Origin: Nakamurella aerolata
GTDB taxonomy: Bacteria; Actinomycetota; Actinomycetes; Mycobacteriales; Nakamurellaceae
DNA: 64,000 nucleotides
Direction: 5' to 3'
Assembly: GCF_013002705.1 (NCBI RefSeq)
Contig: NZ_JABEND010000001.1
Location: 62,001 to 126,000 of the forward strand
Under the pieces are notes generated by a model. The model worked only from the letters and a program-made list of their open reading frames with translations. It was not told the DNA's origin and searched no databases. A program made the translations under genes and the position numbers. Below are positions 59,384 to 64,000 of this stretch, one piece after another (the stretch's first letter is position 1; each line of letters starts with the position of its first letter).

Positions 59384-59511
59384 GGTCCGCTCCGTGCCTG
59401 TTCGATGCGCTCCCGCGGTCGCCGCGGGCCGGTCCGACGCTCCGTTGTGGCGTTGGTCCGTTGCCTGCGCTCGTGGTCGGCTCCGTGCTTGCTCGATTCG
59501 CTTCCGCGCTC
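59384..59511. repeat. Imperfect direct repeat (~37 bp) between DUF4439 and lipoprotein genes
   Basis: GGTCCGCTCCGTGCCTGTTC at 59384 and GGTCGGCTCCGTGCTTGCTC at 59475 open two similar ~37-bp copies, 91 bp apart. The intervening DNA shows no supported gene. Confidence 0.5.
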
Positions 59512-60151
59512 ACGACGGCGCCAAGACCGTTCGATGCGTCGCCAGGCAGGCAGCGATCGAGGCGAACAGCGCCGCCCGGTAGCGCGAGACGTTCGCGATC
59601 TGATCGGTGAAGGCGACCTGGGCGACCGAAGCGTCGTCGACGGCGGAACTGATCGCCGCGGCGGCGGACGCCGGCGGTGCAACGGTCTGCCCGGCCTGAG
59701 TGGCCGGCGCCGGGGTGCTGCGATTGGTTCGAGCCTGCTCGGCCAGCAGCCGTTTCAAGTGCTCGAGCCGATCTTTGGCCAGCGGCTCAAGCTTGGCGGC
59801 AGCTCCGCCGAGGCTCGCTCCGGCCTGCAACCGCAGATAGTGCAGCCTGGTCATCGAGATCAGGTTGTCCATCGGGTCGGTGGGTGGGGGAGCGGCCACC
59901 GTCTCGGTGCGAGTGGTGCGGCTGGACGAGAAGACCGTGCAGCCGGCCGTTGCCGAGAGCGCGACGGCGGCCCCCGCGGCGAAAACACCCCGGCGCGCCA
60001 TCCGCATTGACCTCACCGGCATCTGCTCGGCAGTTTGCGCGGTTGTTTCCGGCGGGTTTGTTGCCGGCACGATCATTTCCGGCACGGTCAATTCCCGCGC
60101 GCTCGGCGGCTCCTGGGCGCGGTCCAACCCGGGACGGTCGATGGCAGACAC
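59510..60151 (-). CDS. Hypothetical lipoprotein (Rv2843-like position)
   Basis: 213 aa from the GTG at 60151 (CATGAT lies 6 nt upstream); the ATG beginning MPVRSMRMARRGVF at residue 44 is an alternative. A basic stretch and hydrophobic core GVFAAGAAVALSATAGC end in a lipobox, and RMARRGVFAAG is twin-arginine-like. The mature part is helical (LISMTRLHYLRLQAGASLGG, LEHLKRLLAEQA, QIANVSRYRAALFASIAACL). It resembles a ferritin-like or DUF4439-type bundle without clear metal residues. It is divergent from rimP. Function unknown. Confidence 0.7.
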   Translation of the reverse strand: MSAIDRPGLDRAQEPPSARELTVPEMIVPATNPPETTAQTAEQMPVRSMRMARRGVFAAGAAVALSATAGCTVFSSSRTTRTETVAAPPPTDPMDNLISMTRLHYLRLQAGASLGGAAAKLEPLAKDRLEHLKRLLAEQARTNRSTPAPATQAGQTVAPPASAAAAISSAVDDASVAQVAFTDQIANVSRYRAALFASIAACLATHRTVLAPS

Positions 60152-60465
60152 TCGCCCATCATGTCAGCAACGGCGCAAACCCCGGCCCGCACGGGGGTGG
60201 TCCGCGCGGGCCGGGGCGGCGCCGAGCAGCCGGCCCATCAGACCGTCCCGGCCACCGGACGGACCCGACCGGCACGCCTAACAGCCATCCCAAACAACCG
60301 GACCCGAGAGCCGGACCCACGAGGCAGACGCAGCGGGCAGCGCCGTCATCGGCATCGGGGCCGCACTAAACTCGGGACGTTGCCGCGCCCTGGAAGGCGG
60401 GCAAGCCGCGTGACCGCCGAGCCCGGTGTGCCGTCACCGTGGGTCGCGCACTGGTACAACATCTG

Positions 60466-60522
60466 CATACCGACAACTGCCCACCGACAATTGCACACCG
60501 ATAACTGCACACCGACGAAGGA
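60466..60522. repeat. 14-bp tandem repeat leading into the rimP ribosome-binding site
   Basis: Units ACACCGATAACTGC (60495-60508), CCACCGACAATTGC (60481-60494), a 15-bp variant at 60466 and a partial copy at 60509 run directly into GAAGGA, the rimP Shine-Dalgarno. The rest of the 379-bp gap before rimP is high-G+C sequence without a recognised gene. Confidence 0.8.
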
Positions 60523-60530
60523 CGACTGAC

Positions 60531-61247
60531 ATGGCCACCGGCGAACAGCGCTGGCGAGAGATCGCGGAGCGGGTTGCGAACGAAGCGGGCTTTGACCTTG
60601 AGGACTTTTCCGTCGTCAACGCCGGCCGGCGCCGCATGGTGCGGGTGATCATCGACGCCGACGACGGAGTCGACCTTGACCAGGCCGCCACCGTGAGTCG
60701 GCGGCTGTCCGCGGCATTCGATGCCGACGAGGAACACCAGTCCGGCGCCCCGGTCGGCAGCCAGGCGTACACCCTCGAGGTCACCAGTCCCGGCATCGGC
60801 CGCCCACTCACCGAGCCCCGCCACTTCCACCGGGCTCGCGGCCGGCTGGTCACCCTCAACCGCACCGACGGCTCCAGCCTGTCCGCGCGCGTCGTCGGAA
60901 TCGACGCCGACGGTGTCGACCTGCTCGGCGGCAAGAGCGGCACCGATCCGGTCACCGTGCCCTTCGCCGATATCGCCAAGGCCCGCGTCGAGGTCGACTT
61001 CTCCGGACCGTCCGCCGCGGTGCTCGCCGCGCTCGCCGCCGACCCGCGTTCGGCCGATGTCGCGGCCAAGGCCGGGGGTGACCCCGTCAGCATCGACGCC
61101 GGTGACGATGCGGATGCCGCCGCCGCTGGCGACCCTGCCGCTGAGGACGCCGCCGACTCCGGTGACGCCGACGCCGAGCATCCCGATAGTGCAGACCAGG
61201 CCCGTGACGCCGCGGAGTCAGCACCGGCCGAAGGAGAGAATCGATGA
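60531..61247 (+). CDS. rimP: Ribosome maturation factor RimP
   Basis: 238 aa from the ATG at 60531 (AAGGA at 8-10 nt). The N-terminal domain ([40 protein letters not shown]) and the conserved [20 protein letters not shown] are typical. A C-terminal Sm-like domain ends near residue 170. The remaining ~65 residues are acidic and Ala-rich ([14 protein letters not shown]), an extension common in actinobacteria. RimP helps late 30S assembly. The TGA overlaps nusA (ATGA). Confidence 0.95.
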   Translation: MATGEQRWREIAERVANEAGFDLEDFSVVNAGRRRMVRVIIDADDGVDLDQAATVSRRLSAAFDADEEHQSGAPVGSQAYTLEVTSPGIGRPLTEPRHFHRARGRLVTLNRTDGSSLSARVVGIDADGVDLLGGKSGTDPVTVPFADIAKARVEVDFSGPSAAVLAALAADPRSADVAAKAGGDPVSIDAGDDADAAAAGDPAAEDAADSGDADAEHPDSADQARDAAESAPAEGENR

Positions 61248-62464
61248 AGAACATCGACCTTGGCAACCTGCGGTTGCTCGCCGCGGACAAGGGCATCGCG
61301 GTGGAGTCGCTGATCCAGACCCTGGAGACCGCGCTGCTCACCGCCTACAAGCACACCGAGGGGCACGAGGGGCACGCCCGGGTCGAGGTGGACCGCACCA
61401 GCGGCGCCATCCGGGTGTTGGCGGCCGAGGTCGACGACGAGGGCAACGTCGTCCGCGAGTGGGACGACACCCCCGAGGACTTCGGGCGGATCGCCGCCGG
61501 CACCGCCCGGCAGGTCTTCACCCAGCGGTTCCGCGACGCCGACAACGAACGCGTCTTCGGCGACTTTGCCGGCCGCGAGCACGAGCTGATCACCGGGACC
61601 GTCACCGCCGACGCCAGGGTCAACGCCCGTGGTGTTGTGGTGGTGAGTCTCGGCGACGTCGAGGGCATCATCCCGGCCGCCGAGCAGGTGCCAGGCGAGA
61701 CCTATCAGCACGGCCAGCGACTGCGCTGCTATGTGGTGTCGGTGGCGCGCGGCCTGAAAGGTCCGCAGATCACGCTGTCGCGGACCCACCCCAATCTGGT
61801 GCGCAAGCTGTTCGCGCTCGAGGTGCCGGAGATCGCCGACGGCACCGTCGAGATCGCCGCTGTGGCAAGGGAAGCCGGGCACCGCACCAAGATCGCCGTC
61901 CGGCCGACGGTACCCGGCGTCAACGCCAAAGGCGCCTGCATCGGCCCGATGGGCGCCAGGGTGCGGGCGGTGATGAGCGAGCTGAACAGCGAGAAGATCG
62001 ACATCATCGACTACTCGGACGACCCTGCCACCTTTGTCGGCAACGCACTGTCGCCGTCCAACGTGGTGTCCAGCACCATCGTCGACGCGGCCGCCAAGGC
62101 CGCCAGGGTTGTTGTGCCCGATTTCCAGCTGTCGCTCGCCATCGGCAAGGAGGGTCAGAACGCGCGGTTGGCCGCCAGGCTCACCGGCTGGCGCATCGAC
62201 ATTCGCTCCGACGCCGAGACCCCACCAGCGCCGGCGGGCCAGGCAGGGCAGTCAGCGCCGGCCGGACAGGCAGGGCAGTCAGGACAGTCAGGGACGGCAG
62301 GTCGGTCGGACGGCGCGGCTGCCGATCGCGGTACCCCGAGCACCGCTGCCGGGCCGGCCGCGGCTGGGGCTGGTGGTGCCGGGACAGCTGGCGCCGGGAC
62401 CGCCGGCGGTTCCAGCACCGCGGACGCCGAGGCGGGCCGCACCGAGGATGCGGCGGGGACGTGA
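61244..62464 (+). CDS. nusA: Transcription termination/antitermination factor NusA
   Basis: 406 aa. The N-terminal RNA polymerase-binding domain ([40 protein letters not shown]) precedes an S1 domain ([20 protein letters not shown]) and two KH domains ([38 protein letters not shown]). The last ~70 residues are Gly/Ala/Ser-rich with GQAGQS repeats and probably flexible. As in mycobacteria, the E. coli acidic repeats are missing. It overlaps rimP by 4 nt and is followed by ylxR and infB. Confidence 0.97.
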   Translation: MKNIDLGNLRLLAADKGIAVESLIQTLETALLTAYKHTEGHEGHARVEVDRTSGAIRVLAAEVDDEGNVVREWDDTPEDFGRIAAGTARQVFTQRFRDADNERVFGDFAGREHELITGTVTADARVNARGVVVVSLGDVEGIIPAAEQVPGETYQHGQRLRCYVVSVARGLKGPQITLSRTHPNLVRKLFALEVPEIADGTVEIAAVAREAGHRTKIAVRPTVPGVNAKGACIGPMGARVRAVMSELNSEKIDIIDYSDDPATFVGNALSPSNVVSSTIVDAAAKAARVVVPDFQLSLAIGKEGQNARLAARLTGWRIDIRSDAETPPAPAGQAGQSAPAGQAGQSGQSGTAGRSDGAAADRGTPSTAAGPAAAGAGGAGTAGAGTAGGSSTADAEAGRTEDAAGT

Positions 62465-62516
62465 CGGCGCCGGCGCGGGCGTGTGTCGGAGCACTGCGTC
62501 CCGGGCGTAGACTCTC

Positions 62517-62951
62517 TTGACGGACCGATCGGCGCCAAGCTCCAGCGGTGGGCCATCCCGTTCCGCTCGTCCCAGCGCAGCCGTGTCAGCTCGCCCAGCC
62601 CAACCAGCTGAAGCAGCCGACACAGCCAGCACGGCGCGGGCGAGCAGTAAGGGATGTCGCACCTGCGTTGGATGTCGCGGTAAAGACCGGCCCGTTGCTC
62701 TGCTCAGAGTCGTCGCCGCTACCGGCACCGACGCTCCGGAACGTTCCGGGGCGATCGCGCTGGTCCCGGACCCGCGGCGCCGGCTCCCCGGTCGGGGAGC
62801 GTGGATCCATCGTCACGACGAGTGTCTACGGCTGGCTGAGCGGCGCCGAGCGTTCAACCGAGCTCTCCGGCTTCCGGCCGGGCAGGCCGTTGACTCTCGG
62901 CAGGTCAAGCAGTACCTGGTGCGTAAGGAAAGTGCAGGCGATCCATTGTGA
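62517..62951 (+). CDS. ylxR: YlxR/DUF448 nucleic-acid-binding protein
   Basis: 144 aa if the TTG at 62517 is used; an in-frame GTG at 62583 would remove 22 low-complexity residues and may be the true start. The conserved part is CRTCVGCRGKDRPVALLRVV, then RGAWIHRHDECLRLAERRRA and FNRALR, characteristic of YlxR. It lies in its standard place between nusA and infB. YlxR binds RNA and has been described as a nucleoid-type regulator or RNase P modulator in some bacteria. TAGACT a few bases upstream of the TTG could be a -10 box. Confidence 0.88.
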   Translation: MTDRSAPSSSGGPSRSARPSAAVSARPAQPAEAADTASTARASSKGCRTCVGCRGKDRPVALLRVVAATGTDAPERSGAIALVPDPRRRLPGRGAWIHRHDECLRLAERRRAFNRALRLPAGQAVDSRQVKQYLVRKESAGDPL

Positions 62952-63080
62952 AGACCGTGAGCACACAAGGCTCAGCATCATGAGCGCGCAGTGAAGCCGC
63001 AACGATGAGCATCATCCACTAACCGGGGGCCGAGCCGGCTGGGACTACCTGCCGCCCGTCCTCCACCGACAAGGAGAGCA

Positions 63081-64000
63081 GTGGCAGGCAAGGCCCGCGT
63101 CAGCGCAATTGCAAAAGAGCTGGGACAGTCCAGCAAAGACGTCATCGCCAAGCTTCAGGAGCTCGGCGAGTTCGTGAAATCAGCGTCGTCCACCATCGAA
63201 GCGCCAGTGGTGCGCAAACTCCGCGATGCCTTCCCGGCGGCGGAGAACGGTGCGGCCGACGGTGCCAAGAAGGCACCGGCCAAGAGTGCCGGCAGCAAGG
63301 CTGCCGCCAAGAGCACCGGCAGCCCGAAGCCGGGTGCCCCGCGGCCCGGTAAGGCTGCTGCCGACGGCATCGCAGACACCAGTGCGGCAACCGCCGGTGC
63401 CGACAGTGCACCGGCGGCGAGTGCGCCCGCCGAAGCTGCTGCGGCCACCGCAAAGCCGGCGGCCCCGAAGACAACACCGGCTCCGGCCGCCGAGGCAGCA
63501 CCGTCGACCACCGATTCCGGCAGGGCCGCGCCGCGGCCGGCCCCGGCTCGGCCGGCCGCGAGCGCCCCGGCAGCAGCAAGTGCAGCCCCGGCCGAATCGG
63601 CGGGCGCCGCACCGGCTGCGGAACGGCCGGCCGCCCGCGCCGCCGACGGTGCCACCGGCGCCGCGGCGGCAGACGCCGGTGGTGAAGCGCCGGCGCGCCC
63701 GCGCCCGACCGGTGGCGTCCCCGGCGCCCCGCGGCCGCCGCGCATGGGCAACAACCCGTTCGGGGTCGGCGCCGGTTCCCGTACCCCGGCTCGGCCCGGC
63801 GGCGTTCCCGGTGCGCCTCGCCCCGGCGCCCGTCCTGGTGCCGGCGGTGCTCCCGGTGCCGGCGGCCCGCGTCCCGGTGGCGGCCGACCCGGCGTGCCCA
63901 GTGGTGCGCGCCCCGGTACTCCCGGCGGCCGGCCGCCGGCCATGGGCCGTCCCGGCGGTGGCGGCGGTGGCGGCTACCGCGGTCCGGGTGGACCCGGCGG
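63081..64000 (+). CDS. infB: Translation initiation factor IF-2, 5' part only
   Basis: The GTG at 63081 has AAGGAGAG upstream, and the frame stays open to the window end (about 306 codons). The N-terminal IF2_N domain reads [20 protein letters not shown], then [20 protein letters not shown]. It is followed by a long Ala/Pro/Lys and then Gly/Pro/Arg-rich disordered region ([14 protein letters not shown]), normal for actinobacterial IF-2. The GTPase domain lies beyond the window. IF-2 places initiator tRNA on the 30S subunit. It is the last gene of the nusA operon here. Confidence 0.95.
   Translation, partial: MAGKARVSAIAKELGQSSKDVIAKLQELGEFVKSASSTIEAPVVRKLRDAFPAAENGAADGAKKAPAKSAGSKAAAKSTGSPKPGAPRPGKAAADGIADTSAATAGADSAPAASAPAEAAAATAKPAAPKTTPAPAAEAAPSTTDSGRAAPRPAPARPAASAPAAASAAPAESAGAAPAAERPAARAADGATGAAAADAGGEAPARPRPTGGVPGAPRPPRMGNNPFGVGAGSRTPARPGGVPGAPRPGARPGAGGAPGAGGPRPGGGRPGVPSGARPGTPGGRPPAMGRPGGGGGGGYRGPGGPG

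Noticed and set aside
1-64000. tRNA, rRNA, insertion sequences, prophage, toxin-antitoxin or secondary-metabolite clusters
   Set aside because: None was recognised on either strand; repeats found are short tandem arrays or local palindromes.

Overview
ORGANISM. This is a very G+C-rich chromosomal segment with actinobacterial gene content and order: glgA|glgC, sigE-rseA-htrA-tatB, dxr-rseP-ispG-GNAT, and DUF4439/lipoprotein divergent from rimP-nusA-ylxR-infB. Several of these blocks match the order in Mycobacterium tuberculosis. A mycothione reductase points to a mycothiol-using actinobacterium. The genus cannot be fixed from the sequence alone. About 17 genes appear to be transcribed without a leader: a TAnnnT-like hexamer lies 6-7 nt before an ATG or GTG. 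No rRNA, tRNA, CRISPR array, phage or insertion sequence was seen. LAYOUT. (1) 1-9.3 kb: glycogen synthesis (glgA partial, glgC), a methyltransferase and an M15 carboxypeptidase lipoprotein, the sigma-E stress cluster with its zinc anti-sigma factor and HtrA protease, TatB, Mrp, and a stress-type membrane protein. (2) 9.3-25.7 kb: CorA, a PHP phosphoesterase, trpS preceded by a well-formed tryptophan attenuator, an alpha/beta hydrolase, a beta-propeller membrane protein, a DEAD-box helicase, a ferritin-like hydroxylase homologue, glycerate kinase, a fructosamine-kinase-like protein, a DUF1707 protein, three tandem paralogues of a membrane-anchored Cys-rich protein, and rlmN. (3) 25.7-30.4 kb: a patch of visibly lower G+C with one orphan gene, then a TerA-TerD fusion and a second Ter-like protein. 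(4) 30.4-35.7 kb: the MEP isoprenoid genes dxr and ispG flanking the site-2 protease RseP/Rip1, plus a GNAT protein. (5) 35.7-47.2 kb: a nine-gene leftward operon of two sugar ABC permeases, a solute-binding lipoprotein, two different ADP-ribosylglycohydrolase-family proteins, a LacI repressor, a glycosidase-like protein fused to a Cys-free sulfatase-modifying-factor fold, a family III CoA-transferase and a CitE-like lyase. A perfect LacI-type operator precedes it. This is the best candidate for an undescribed system. (6) 47.2-60.2 kb: a DUF456 protein, a penicillin-binding lipoprotein, map, an SGNH hydrolase, mycothione reductase, a PEBP protein, a methyltransferase with an operator-like palindrome, a RIO-family kinase, a double GNAT protein, DinB, DUF4439 and a lipoprotein. 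(7) 60.2-64 kb: rimP-nusA-ylxR-infB (partial). HOW THE GENES WORK TOGETHER. SigE, RseA, HtrA and RseP/Rip1 are the parts of an envelope-stress circuit. The large operon reads as import of a glycoside-like compound, hydrolysis in the cytoplasm, and entry of an acid product into CoA-thioester metabolism, under self-encoded LacI control. The attenuator would match trpS expression to charged tRNA-Trp. Short intergenic minisatellites (14-26 bp units), each with a different unit, occur at several gene ends.
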